Shown one piece after another: positions 43,348-51,406 of a stretch of DNA of 64,000 bases. The first letter of the stretch is position 1; every line of letters starts with the position of its first letter. Source of the stretch: Caballeronia sp031450805 (GTDB taxonomy: Bacteria; Pseudomonadota; Gammaproteobacteria; Burkholderiales; Burkholderiaceae); the NCBI RefSeq assembly GCF_031450805.1, contig NZ_JARTVY010000005.1, positions 186,001 to 250,000 on the forward strand, read 5' to 3'. Both the position numbers and the translations under genes were made by a program. The notes beneath the pieces are model-generated. The model ran no database searches, was not told the origin of the DNA, and worked only from the letters and a program-made list of their open reading frames with translations.

Positions 43348-43932
43348 ATGACTACGATCACCGCGTCCAAAAGTCTCGCCGACGAAGCCGCCCAGGTCAT
43401 GCGCGCGATTACGCTCATCAAGCTGGGCGCTCGCATGCAAGTGCTGGAGTCCGAGTTCCCGAAGCTTTCGCGCGAGCGACTGATTCGCCTGTACCGGGAA
43501 GTGAAGGGCGCATCGCCGCCCAAGGGCATGCTGCCGTTTTCGGAGGACTGGTATCTGACCTGGGCGCCGAACATTCATACGTCGATGTTCGCCAACGTCT
43601 ACGCGTTCCTCGAGGAAAACAGCGAAGGACTGGATCGGGTCGATCTGCTGACGCGTGCCTATGCGCTGTATGCCGAGCACTTCGAGATGAACGGGGAGCC
43701 GTTGCAGATGGACCTGACTCGCGCCTGGACGTTTATCCGCTTCAAGGACGCTGGCCTGCTGCGTCTTGCAGGCTGCACGCGCTGTCGCGGCAAGTTCGTC
43801 GCTCACGCGCACGAGCCGTCGCACTCGATGGTGTGCGGCATCTGCCAGCCACCGTCGCGCGCCGGCAAGACGAAGGCGGCAGCGAAAGCCGCGCTCGAGC
43901 GTAGCGCGGCAATGCAGGCACAGGCGGCCTGA
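43348..43932 (+). CDS. flhC: Flagellar master regulator subunit FlhC
   Basis: A 194-aa zinc protein that with FlhD contacts DNA and RNA polymerase. It shows ITLIKLGARMQVLESEFPKLS, the RLIRLYREVKGASPPKGMLP segment and the Zn-binding cysteines in AGCTRCRGKF and MVCGICQPP. An Ala/Lys-rich tail ends the protein. A truncated transposase remnant starts about 15 bases after the stop. Confidence 0.95.
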   Translation: MTTITASKSLADEAAQVMRAITLIKLGARMQVLESEFPKLSRERLIRLYREVKGASPPKGMLPFSEDWYLTWAPNIHTSMFANVYAFLEENSEGLDRVDLLTRAYALYAEHFEMNGEPLQMDLTRAWTFIRFKDAGLLRLAGCTRCRGKFVAHAHEPSHSMVCGICQPPSRAGKTKAAAKAALERSAAMQAQAA

Positions 43933-43949
43933 GGGGTTATTTGCGGCGT

Positions 43950-44120
43950 GCGGCGCGCCAGACGGCTGATCTGGCGTTCGCACAGTCTAAGTCGCTCAGC
44001 CGCGCGCACCATCGTCAGCCGATGCTCGCAGACCGCCTCGATCACTTTAATGCGTTCGAGTTCGTGCATGCTTGCCGTGATCAGTCCACGCTGTCCAAGA
44101 TTGAGCCCTCGATGACGCAT
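43950..44120 (-). pseudogene. Transposase remnant, ISNCY-like (N-terminal fragment)
   Basis: The minus strand reads RGLITASMHELERIKVIEAV followed by CEHRLTMVRAAERLRLCERQ and ISRLARR. This is the N-terminal helix-turn-helix of ISNCY-group transposases (general pattern MxELxRxKVIEAVxxGxL). The frame leaves the homology at about 43950, directly beside flhC, so the rest of the transposase has been deleted. The fragment ends near two 11-bp direct repeats. Confidence 0.6.
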
Positions 44121-44146
44121 CGAGCCAGCATGCGCCCGAGGGCGGA

Positions 44147-44182
44147 AATCGGACATTTCTAATGAGCCCAAATCGGACATTA
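44147..44182. repeat. Short direct repeat, probable insertion-sequence end
   Basis: AATCGGACATT occurs at 44147-44157 and again at 44171-44181, in the same orientation. It lies just upstream of the transposase-remnant start and has the look of an IS terminus with tandem transposase-binding sites. Confidence 0.5.
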
Positions 44183-44223
44183 CTAAAAAGGCGTGACAAG
44201 TAAAACCGACGCTAAATTGCGTT

Positions 44224-44391
44224 ATGTCAACTTGGCTTTCGAAAGCAGCAGACGCCGTCCCACGCTTCGATACATGGGACGCTCAAAGCCGAAAAAACGC
44301 GCTACATCCGGCTCCGGCCTTCAGCCCACCGGTGATCAAACCCCTGCCCGAAGCGCCGATCAGCGGTGACGATATGCTCGTCGTCGTGTAA
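44224..44391 (+). CDS. Possible small gene (55 aa)
   Basis: ATG 44224 to TAA 44391 reads MSTWLSKAADAVPRFDTWDA and ends with SGDDMLVVV. It is Pro/Ala-rich. No good ribosome site is visible. It lies between the IS remnant and a convergent MFS gene, so it may also be leftover sequence. Confidence 0.25.
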   Translation: MSTWLSKAADAVPRFDTWDAQSRKNALHPAPAFSPPVIKPLPEAPISGDDMLVVV

Positions 44392-44461
44392 GCCCTTGCA
44401 GCGCGCGCCATCTACGATGTTCCAACTCTGCGGCAAACGAAGCACCAAATCCGATACGTCT

Positions 44462-45802
44462 TTACTGCGTGCTCCTCGCGTCCTTTTTCACACCCGCCAT
44501 CAGCGCGAAGCCGCTCAGCACGAGCAGTGCGGCAAGCAGATGCACCGCCAGATCCATGCTCCCTGTGCTCGTGCGAATTTGCCCAATCACCCAGGGACTG
44601 ACGATGCCGCTCGTGATGCCGATGCTGCTGATCAGTGCGATGCCTGCCGCGGCTTCATTGCCTGACAGGTGGCTCGGCGGTACCGCCCAGAAGATCGGCA
44701 ACGCGGCGAAGATCAGCACCGCCGCCGTGGAAAGGATCGCCAGCATCGCCGGAAGACTGCTCAGGTGCAGCGTCAGCGCTGCCAGCGCAATGCCGCCGCC
44801 GATGGTGCAGAAGGCGAAGTGCTTGCGGCGCTCGCGTAGCCGATCCGAGCGCCGCGCGATGAGAATGAGGCCGACCGCGCCGATCGCATTCGGGATGACC
44901 GTATATAGACTGACCTGCACCACGTCCGTGATGCCGAAATCGCGGATCATCAGCGGCATCCAGAAGTTGAGCGTCAGTGACGCACACGTCAGCGCGAAAT
45001 AGATAAACGCGAAGAGATAAACCCGCGGATTCAGCAGCGCAGCCGCGAAGCTGCGCGTGTCGTGTCGATGTGAGCTTGCCTTCGCCCCGCCCTGCTCCTG
45101 CGCACACAGTGTCATGATGCGCGTGCGTTCCTCATTGGTGAGCCAGGGCGCGTCCTTCGGTCTGTCGACCAGGTAAAACAACGCGACGAACGCGAGCAGA
45201 ACGGCCGGCGCGCCCTCGATGGCGAACATCCATTGCCAGCCGAAGAGGCCCATCACACCGCTCATATCGCGCATGATCCAGCCGGATATCAACCCGCCGA
45301 GGACGCCGGCGACCGCCACGCCGGCGAAAAACACCGACATCACCCCGGCGCGGCGGCTGGCGGGAAACCAGTACGTGAGGTACAGCACGATGCCCGGGAA
45401 GAAGCCCGCCTCGAAGACGCCGAGCAGGAAACGCAGTACGTAGAAGTGCGCAGGCTTCGACACGAACATCATGCCGACCGAGGCGATCCCCCACAGCAAC
45501 ATGATTCGCGTGAAAGTATTTCGTGCTCCGAATTTCGCCAGCAGCATATTGCTTGGCACTTCGCACAGCACATAGCCGACGTAAAAGACCGCAGCGCCAA
45601 GCCCGTACATCGCATCGCTGAAACCCAGGTCGTGCTTCATCTGCAATTGCGCGAAGCCGATATTGATGCGGTCGAGAAACGATACGACGTAACAAAGGAA
45701 GAGGAAGGGAATGATGCGCCAGGCGACCTTGGCGAATAACTGATGATCGTCCACCGCCGCCTCGAAGGCGCTCGAGGATTCGATGTTGAGGGATTTGTGC
45801 AT
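44462..45802 (-). CDS. MFS transporter, anion:cation symporter (ACS) type
   Basis: A 446-aa, 12-helix inner-membrane permease of the phthalate/glucarate/tartrate type. Marks are PFLFLCYVVSFLDRINIGFA in helix 1, CEVPSNMLLAKFGARNTFTR after helix 2 and RFLLGVFEAGFFPGIVLYLT in helix 4-5. GGAGAGAG precedes ATG 45802. It probably imports the aromatic acid attacked by the monooxygenase of this cluster. A terminator separates it from the hydrolase gene upstream. Confidence 0.88.
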   Translation of the reverse strand: MHKSLNIESSSAFEAAVDDHQLFAKVAWRIIPFLFLCYVVSFLDRINIGFAQLQMKHDLGFSDAMYGLGAAVFYVGYVLCEVPSNMLLAKFGARNTFTRIMLLWGIASVGMMFVSKPAHFYVLRFLLGVFEAGFFPGIVLYLTYWFPASRRAGVMSVFFAGVAVAGVLGGLISGWIMRDMSGVMGLFGWQWMFAIEGAPAVLLAFVALFYLVDRPKDAPWLTNEERTRIMTLCAQEQGGAKASSHRHDTRSFAAALLNPRVYLFAFIYFALTCASLTLNFWMPLMIRDFGITDVVQVSLYTVIPNAIGAVGLILIARRSDRLRERRKHFAFCTIGGGIALAALTLHLSSLPAMLAILSTAAVLIFAALPIFWAVPPSHLSGNEAAAGIALISSIGITSGIVSPWVIGQIRTSTGSMDLAVHLLAALLVLSGFALMAGVKKDARSTQ

Positions 45803-45883
45803 AGTCTCTCTCCACGACGGCCGATGTGCGTTCAGCGCATCGTTTCTTCCGGGGCGTCTCGTGCGCCCTTGTCGAGTGGCATG

Positions 45884-45907
45884 AAAAAAGGCCCCAGACA
45901 CGGGACC
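45884..45907 (-). terminator. Intrinsic terminator after the MBL-fold hydrolase gene
   Basis: On the minus strand GGTCCC pairs with GGGGCC (6 bp with one G-U, 6-nt loop) followed by TTTTTT. It begins 21 bases past the hydrolase stop, so the MFS gene downstream needs its own promoter. Confidence 0.8.
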
Positions 45908-45927
45908 TTCGGCGCCGGGCTATTGAA

Positions 45928-46887
45928 TCAGTCCTGAAGCGCGGCCCACATTTCCTTGTCGCGCTGCGCCGTCCAGATGCGCGGATGCTTGATGCCGCTT
46001 GCCTCGTCATAGGCACGCGAAACGTCGAACGGCAAGCAGTGTTCGTAGATGAACACATGGCCGAACTTCGGGTCCATCGACTTGCGCGTGAGCGCCATCG
46101 AACCCTTCAGATCGAGGTTTTTTGCGACTGCGTCGCGGCCCGCTTGCAGCAGCGTCGTGACAAAGTCCTTCGTGTAGTCGAGACCCTTGTTGACTTCGGC
46201 GGGCGACAGCAGCGCCGGTCCACGGCCGGGAACAAGCTTCTCAGCGTTCAATGCGCGCAGTGCTTCGAGCGTTGCAGGCCATTCTTCAAGTTGGGCATCG
46301 CCGCAATAACAGGCAGCGTCGTATTCCACGAGATCGCCCGAGAACAGCACTTTCTGCGACGGCAGCCAGACAACCGTATCGCCTTTAGTGTGCCCCGCGC
46401 CCAGATGCGCGATCTTCACTTCGAGCTTGCCGAGCCACAGCGTGATTTCCTTCTCGAACACGAGCGTCGGCCACGTGAGACCCGGCACCGTCTCGACGCC
46501 CGCGAAGAGACGCGGAAAGCGCTCGATCTCCGACTTCATGTCCTGCTCGCCACGCTCGACGATCATTTCATACGTGCCGCGGCTCGCAATGACCTGCTGC
46601 GCGCCTTCCTCGAAATACGCCGATGCGCCCAGCACGCGCACTGCATGATAGTGCGAGAGCACGACGTACTTGATCGGCTTGTCGGTGACGCTGCGGATCT
46701 TCGCGATCAGGTCTTGCGCCATCGCGGGCGTCGCGGTTGTATCGACGATCAGCACGCCGTCATCGCCGATGATGACGCCCGAGTTCGGATCGCCTTCCGC
46801 CGTGTACGCGTAGGCGTTTTCGGAAAGCTGCGTGAACGTGATCTTCTTCTCTTCCAGGTCGGCCTGCGAAGCAAATGCTTTTGCCAT
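45928..46887 (-). CDS. Metallo-beta-lactamase-fold hydrolase with altered metal site
   Basis: A 319-aa protein. The fold is evident from GDDGVLIVDTTATPAMAQDL, the metal loop YVVLSHYHAVRVLGAS, GHTKGDTVVWLPSQKVLFSGDL and the C-terminal VPGRGPALL. The usual HxHxDH appears as HYHAVR, and the usual GHG near the end as GRG, so the second-metal ligands (Asp, His, His) are largely missing while the first-site His residues and the bridging Asp (SGD) remain. ATG 46887 has GGAG seven bases upstream. An IclR-type palindrome lies 61 bases before it. It may hydrolyse a ring-cleavage product, but this is inferred. Confidence 0.85.
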   Translation of the reverse strand: MAKAFASQADLEEKKITFTQLSENAYAYTAEGDPNSGVIIGDDGVLIVDTTATPAMAQDLIAKIRSVTDKPIKYVVLSHYHAVRVLGASAYFEEGAQQVIASRGTYEMIVERGEQDMKSEIERFPRLFAGVETVPGLTWPTLVFEKEITLWLGKLEVKIAHLGAGHTKGDTVVWLPSQKVLFSGDLVEYDAACYCGDAQLEEWPATLEALRALNAEKLVPGRGPALLSPAEVNKGLDYTKDFVTTLLQAGRDAVAKNLDLKGSMALTRKSMDPKFGHVFIYEHCLPFDVSRAYDEASGIKHPRIWTAQRDKEMWAALQD

Positions 46888-46947
46888 GTCTGTCTCCGTG
46901 GATCGGCAGGGGATGACCAATAGTCGCGCCACGTGTCAAGTTTGTCA

Positions 46948-46967
46948 ATGGCAAACAGACTTGCTAT
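46948..46967. promoter_or_regulatory. Candidate IclR operator (hydrolase side)
   Basis: ATGGCAAACAGACTTGCTAT has the arms ATRGCAA and TTGCTAT separated by six bases. It lies between the MBL-fold hydrolase (start 46887) and the first IclR gene (start 47062). The copy at 50744-50763 is a perfect palindrome of the same design. Confidence 0.6.
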
Positions 46968-47061
46968 ATTTAAACCAAGGGAAAACCCCGCGCTTGGGCG
47001 GCAATGCGCCAATGCGCTAGCATCGAACACTCGGACGTGACACACAAAGCGAGTCGGACAA

Positions 47062-47868
47062 TTGAAAGAAGCGGCAGAGAAGTCACAGCGCGGCATTCAG
47101 AGCGTGGAAGTCGCCGGTCGCATCCTGCAAGCACTGGCGAAGCGGCGCACCGCGGCTCCACTGAGCGAACTCGCCAGCGCGGCGGCGCTTTCTACGGCGC
47201 AAGCGCACACCTACCTGGTCAGCCTGACCAGGCTGGGCCTCGTCAAACGAGATGCGTTGACCGGATATTACGAACCGGGGCCCCTCTCCCTGCGTCTCGG
47301 GCTTATTTTTGTCGAGCAACAACAGGCCTACCGTGTTGCCGCGCCGTACGCGGCGAGTCTTGCCGAGAAGCTCGGATTCAGCGTTGCAGTATGCGTTGCC
47401 GGTGCACAGGGGCCGATGATCGTGCGGTACGAGCGAGGCGCCTACCCGCTGCATGTCAACCTGCACATCGGGACGGTCATGTCGCTCAGCACAACATCGA
47501 CCGGCCGGGTTTTCAGTGCTTTTCTAAGGCCGGACCGGTTCGCTGCAATGATGGAAAGTCAGGGAATCGCGCGGCTCAACCTCGGCTTCGACGATGCGGA
47601 ATCGAGCGACAGCGCAAAGACCGAGAGTCTCGACAAAGTACGCAAGCGCGGCATGGCCCGCAGCGTCGATTCGCCGAGTCCGGGCATCAGCAGTCTGAGC
47701 GTCCCGGTGTTCGACGCCGATGGAAGCATGCAGCTCGCGCTGACCGTGATCGGTCCGTCCGGGGCGATGGACGTCGCCTGGAACGGGCAGATAGCCACTG
47801 AGCTTCAAGACGCATCCCGACGCATCACCGACTACTTGACCGAAAGCGCATCGATCCATGCGGACTGA
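47062..47868 (+). CDS. IclR-family transcriptional regulator, first of a pair
   Basis: A 268-aa protein with a TTG start. The winged HTH is VEVAGRILQALAKRRTAAPL with LSELASAAALSTAQAHTYLV. The effector domain follows (APYAASLAEKLGFSVAVCVA, VNLHIGTVMSLSTTSTGRVF). It is divergent from the MBL-fold hydrolase with an IclR-like palindrome between them. IclR proteins in aromatic clusters (PobR, PcaU, HmgR types) sense the substrate acid. The next IclR gene overlaps it by 11 bases. Confidence 0.9.
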   Translation: MKEAAEKSQRGIQSVEVAGRILQALAKRRTAAPLSELASAAALSTAQAHTYLVSLTRLGLVKRDALTGYYEPGPLSLRLGLIFVEQQQAYRVAAPYAASLAEKLGFSVAVCVAGAQGPMIVRYERGAYPLHVNLHIGTVMSLSTTSTGRVFSAFLRPDRFAAMMESQGIARLNLGFDDAESSDSAKTESLDKVRKRGMARSVDSPSPGISSLSVPVFDADGSMQLALTVIGPSGAMDVAWNGQIATELQDASRRITDYLTESASIHAD

Positions 47869-48691
47869 ATTCACAACCGGCACGAATGACGTCGCTAGCG
47901 CGGACATCAAAGCGCAACGCGGTATCAACGCACTCGACAGCACCGGCGAACTCTTGATGGCAATTGCGACGGCCAGCCAGCCCTTGAATTTGCGCGATCT
48001 GGCGGCCGCGGCCGGCATGCCGCCGGCCAAAGCCTTTCCGCATCTGGTGAGCTTGCAGAAGATCGGCCTCGTTTCGCGCAACGATGACGGCTCCTTCACG
48101 GCGGGGCCGCTCGGCTTCGAACTCGGACTGATCGCGCTGCAACGCATGTCTCCCACGCGTGATGCGGAACCGGAGATTGCGTCGCTCGCGGTGACGACGC
48201 AGATGACCGTCGCCGCCGCCACGCTTGGGCCTCTCGGACCGACGATCATCCGCCTGGAGGAATCCGTGCGGCCACAACACATCAGCCTGCGAGTCGGCAC
48301 GGTCATGTCGCTGCTACATACGGCGATCGGACGTGTCTTCGCCGCCCATCTGCCGGAGGACGTGCTGGGGCGTTTGCTCGTGCAAGAGCCTATAAGACTG
48401 GCGGGCGTCGAGACGAAGCCCGCGCTGTCGCGGGCCTGTCGCGAGCGACTCAAGCGTATTCGCATCGAAGGGATCGATGAAGCATTCGATGCCCCCGTGC
48501 CCGGCATCGGCACCTTCGCCGCGCCGGTGCTGGATCACACGGGAAGCGTTCCGCTCGTCATTGCGGTCATCGGATCGTCGGCCAGTTTCGACCGCGACCC
48601 GCATGGACCTGTCGGCCACGCGCTCCTTGCGGCCGCCCAGCGCCTGTCATGGCGTTTCGGCTCGCTCGGCAAGGCAGTGGCGGGAACCTGA
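47858..48691 (+). CDS. IclR-family transcriptional regulator, second of a pair
   Basis: A 277-aa paralogue of the previous protein: HTH STGELLMAIATASQPLNLRD and AAAAGMPPAKAFPHLVSLQK, then an effector domain with LGPTIIRLEESVRPQHISLR and VGTVMSLLHTAIGRVFAAHL. It overlaps the first IclR gene by 11 bases, so the two are translated together and may form mixed oligomers. It converges on the DUF2783/monooxygenase operon. Confidence 0.9.
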   Translation: MRTEFTTGTNDVASADIKAQRGINALDSTGELLMAIATASQPLNLRDLAAAAGMPPAKAFPHLVSLQKIGLVSRNDDGSFTAGPLGFELGLIALQRMSPTRDAEPEIASLAVTTQMTVAAATLGPLGPTIIRLEESVRPQHISLRVGTVMSLLHTAIGRVFAAHLPEDVLGRLLVQEPIRLAGVETKPALSRACRERLKRIRIEGIDEAFDAPVPGIGTFAAPVLDHTGSVPLVIAVIGSSASFDRDPHGPVGHALLAAAQRLSWRFGSLGKAVAGT

Positions 48692-48811
48692 CTCAAGCAT
48701 CGGCGTCCGGCAGCGTGGCGGGGTCGGCCGCGAAGAACGCCGGGTGCGTCGCGCGAAGCCGACAGGTCTCGCCGTGACGGTTTCGGATAGGGTCACTCCG
48801 TTTTAGCGTGT

Positions 48812-49039
48812 TCACGCGGGCACCGGCACGCTCGCGCCTAAGCCCGCGCGTGCTTTCTCCAACGCCTCCTCGAGCACGTCCATGTCGCCGATGTGATTGG
48901 CGAGCAGCAAGATCAGCTTTGCGTTGACGAGTTGGCTGTCGGTTTCACTCAGCCCGTTATGCGTTTCGATCAGACGCTCGTAAAACCCGTCCATGTCCTT
49001 GATGTTCGGTTCGATGTTCAGGTGGCTCATGGTTCTCAT
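48812..49039 (-). CDS. DUF2783 domain protein
   Basis: A 75-aa helical protein (NIKDMDGFYERLIETHNGLS, ETDSQLVNAKLILLLANHIG, then VLEEALEKARAGL). The ETDSQLVNAKLILLLANHIGD stretch is typical of DUF2783, small proteins encoded next to flavin monooxygenases of aromatic metabolism. The start overlaps the monooxygenase stop by four bases (ATGA); ATG 49030 is an alternative. Probably a partner or stabiliser of the monooxygenase. Confidence 0.8.
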   Translation of the reverse strand: MRTMSHLNIEPNIKDMDGFYERLIETHNGLSETDSQLVNAKLILLLANHIGDMDVLEEALEKARAGLGASVPVPA

Positions 49040-50718
49040 CCGTTACAGGTGGCGCGGTCAACTGCCGCGGAGATGGATCGGGTGTCCATCTGGCGCCAGC
49101 GGGCACAGACGTGCTGATCAGGACGCAGCAGATAAAACGTTCCCGGGCGGGCGTCGAAGCGATGCATGACGATGCCTTCGACATCTTCGATCACCACCGC
49201 ACCGGGCACCGCACATGCACTGGCCCCACGGGGAACGACCATCAGCGGTCGTACTGGAATCGGCAGGTGCGCCAGCTTCGAAAGTTGTGCGGCGGTCTTT
49301 TTCAGATCGTCATCGAGCCCGCAGAAATACAGTCCGACGAACTGGCCGTCGGCGATCTGGTTGAGGAACCATGCGTCCTTTCCATCCACGCGCACCGGCG
49401 CATCGGCACTTACTGCGCCAGGAACCATCGTGCAGGAGAATGCGTCGTTGGCTTCGTCCGGCGTGTTCAGCGGCGACCCTGACAGTACGGACGGAACCGA
49501 CAATCTGCCGCTATTGACGATGCGCCGCGCGAAGGGATAGTCCTTCGCGAGCTTGAGCGTCGCGTCGCGAAACAGGCGCGAAACCGCGCTTTTCGGCGTG
49601 ATGAAGTCAGTGGCGCGTGTCGAGTTCAGGATGTTTTCATCTGCCGCGTACTCACGTTCCGATGCATAGGTGTCGAGCAGAGCGGGCGGCGCATCGCCAT
49701 TGACGACCAGCCTGAGCTTCCACGCGAGATTGTCGGCATCCTGCACGCCGCTGTTGGCGCCACGCGCACCGAACGGCGACACGCCGTGGGCGGAATCACC
49801 GGCGAACAACACGCGCCCATGACGGAACGAGTCCATGCGCAGGCAGGAGAACGTGTACACGCTGACCCATTCGAGATCGAATTCGACGTCCTCGCCAAGC
49901 AGCGCCTTTACACGCGGTATCACGCGCTCAGGAGCCTTTTCCGCAACCGGATCGGCATCCCAGCCGAGCTGGAAGTCGATACGCCAGACGTCGTCCGGCT
50001 GGCGATGCAGCAGCACCGACTGGTTGCGGTGGAACGGTGGATCGAACCGGAACCAGCGCTCCGTAGGGAATGAGGCCTTCATTTTCACGTCGGCGATCAG
50101 AAAGCGATCCTTGAACGTGCGGCCTTTGCTGTTCAAGCCGAGCATGTTGCGCATTGGGCTGCGCGCACCGTCAGCGGCGATCACGTACTGCGCGCGCAGA
50201 GCATAAATGCCATCCGGCGTCTCGATCTGTAATTCGACATGATCGTCGCGCTGCTCGAGACCGACGACGTTACTCTTCCAGCGCACCTGCAGGTTATGGA
50301 GCTGAAGCGCCCGCTCGGCGAGATAGCCCTCGACGTAATACTGCTGAAGATTGATGAACGCAGGCCGTGCATGGCCGGCTTCAGGTAACAGATTGAACGT
50401 GTAGATCAATTCGTCCTGCAGAAAGACTTTGCCGACGTTCCAGCTCACGCCCTTTTCGACCATTCGATCGCCGCAGCCGAGGCGATCGAAGATTTCGAGC
50501 GTGCGCTTGGCGAAGCAGATGGCACGCGATCCGCTCGACAGCGTGTCGTCGTTATCGACGAGTACGGTCTTTACGCCTTGCTGCGCGAGATCGATCGCAG
50601 CAGTAAGTCCGACCGGCCCCGCTCCGACCACAACGACAGGGTGAATCACGGCACTGGGGGCGTCGTGGTCCGGGGCTCGAACGTAATCGAACCGCAGCGT
50701 TTGGTAGTCGGTCGGCAT
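49036..50718 (-). CDS. FAD-dependent aromatic monooxygenase (MhpA/phenol hydroxylase type)
   Basis: A 560-aa class A flavoprotein that hydroxylates a phenolic or aromatic acid ring with NAD(P)H and O2. It has GxGxxG in VVVGAGPVGLTAAIDLAQQG, DG in AADGARSPM and the GD motif in VLFAGDSAHGVSPFGARGAN. A C-terminal thioredoxin-like domain (about residues 415-555, DGKDAWFLNQIADGQFVGLY) is found in 3-(3-hydroxyphenyl)propionate- and phenol-type hydroxylases. GGAGACGCCG precedes ATG 50718, and a perfect palindrome lies 26 bases upstream. The exact substrate is not identifiable. Confidence 0.9.
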   Translation of the reverse strand: MPTDYQTLRFDYVRAPDHDAPSAVIHPVVVVGAGPVGLTAAIDLAQQGVKTVLVDNDDTLSSGSRAICFAKRTLEIFDRLGCGDRMVEKGVSWNVGKVFLQDELIYTFNLLPEAGHARPAFINLQQYYVEGYLAERALQLHNLQVRWKSNVVGLEQRDDHVELQIETPDGIYALRAQYVIAADGARSPMRNMLGLNSKGRTFKDRFLIADVKMKASFPTERWFRFDPPFHRNQSVLLHRQPDDVWRIDFQLGWDADPVAEKAPERVIPRVKALLGEDVEFDLEWVSVYTFSCLRMDSFRHGRVLFAGDSAHGVSPFGARGANSGVQDADNLAWKLRLVVNGDAPPALLDTYASEREYAADENILNSTRATDFITPKSAVSRLFRDATLKLAKDYPFARRIVNSGRLSVPSVLSGSPLNTPDEANDAFSCTMVPGAVSADAPVRVDGKDAWFLNQIADGQFVGLYFCGLDDDLKKTAAQLSKLAHLPIPVRPLMVVPRGASACAVPGAVVIEDVEGIVMHRFDARPGTFYLLRPDQHVCARWRQMDTRSISAAVDRATCNG

Positions 50719-50743
50719 CGGCGTCTCCAGGCTTCTTTTGTTT

Positions 50744-50763
50744 ATAGCAAGTTATCTTGCTAT
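50744..50763. promoter_or_regulatory. Candidate IclR operator (monooxygenase side)
   Basis: ATAGCAAGTTATCTTGCTAT is a perfect 8-bp inverted repeat around TTAT, 26 bases upstream of the monooxygenase ATG. It matches the site at 46948-46967 in both arms and spacing, so the same regulator probably controls both promoters. Confidence 0.65.
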
Positions 50764-51406
50764 CTACGAATTGAGCTCATTCTAGTTTCATTAGCGCCAC
50801 GGAGAATGTGTGTTTACCCTAACGGGGTCCGCTGACCTCGGGTAGAGGCAATCGCGCGGCAACGTGCGAAACAGCGGTCCGACTGGCAAAGGCCCAATCA
50901 ATGAATGTCTTTTAGTTGGATAGCGATTCAGTTGTTGCCGGTCTTCGAAATGCGGAATGGTCACGGAAAATCGACGTCTGGCGCATTGGAGGGTCGCGAC
51001 ACATTCGCCCCGATCTTTGTCGGGGTCTAGCCGTGTCGTGCGTGAGTAAATAAGCGCAAGTACTTACTCGTTCCGGCCACTAGCCGATTTTCTTCGGGGC
51101 AACCGATAAAGCGCCTTTCCTTGGCTGCCGCCGAAAGCCTGCGCGCCCGATTGCACCGTGCGCAGCCCGCTTAGGATGAAGCTCGTGGCACGCGTCCACC
51201 CGGAAGTCGCATCCGACGGGCGATCGACTGCATGTGCGAAGTCAAGACCACTAAGCCGAAACAGCCGCTCCGCCTAACGCCCCTCTTTCGCGAAACACCG
51301 AAAAGGCCGGTTTAAGCCTGTCTTTTCGCGTCTTAGCTTTGCGCGTCCATCGGTAACATTGTTCCCATCGTGCTGATTCTTCGTCTTCCTGGAAACACCA
51401 GCCACA
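50764..51406. other. Long intergenic region with two hairpins before the capsule-type genes
   Basis: About 640 bases without a convincing gene. It contains CCCCGA-TCTTTG-TCGGGG (51008-51025) and a 9-bp near-perfect repeat GAGTAAATA/TACTTACTC (51044-51052, 51061-51069). It could be a structured leader or a multi-operator promoter for the 51407-55030 genes. Confidence 0.4.
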
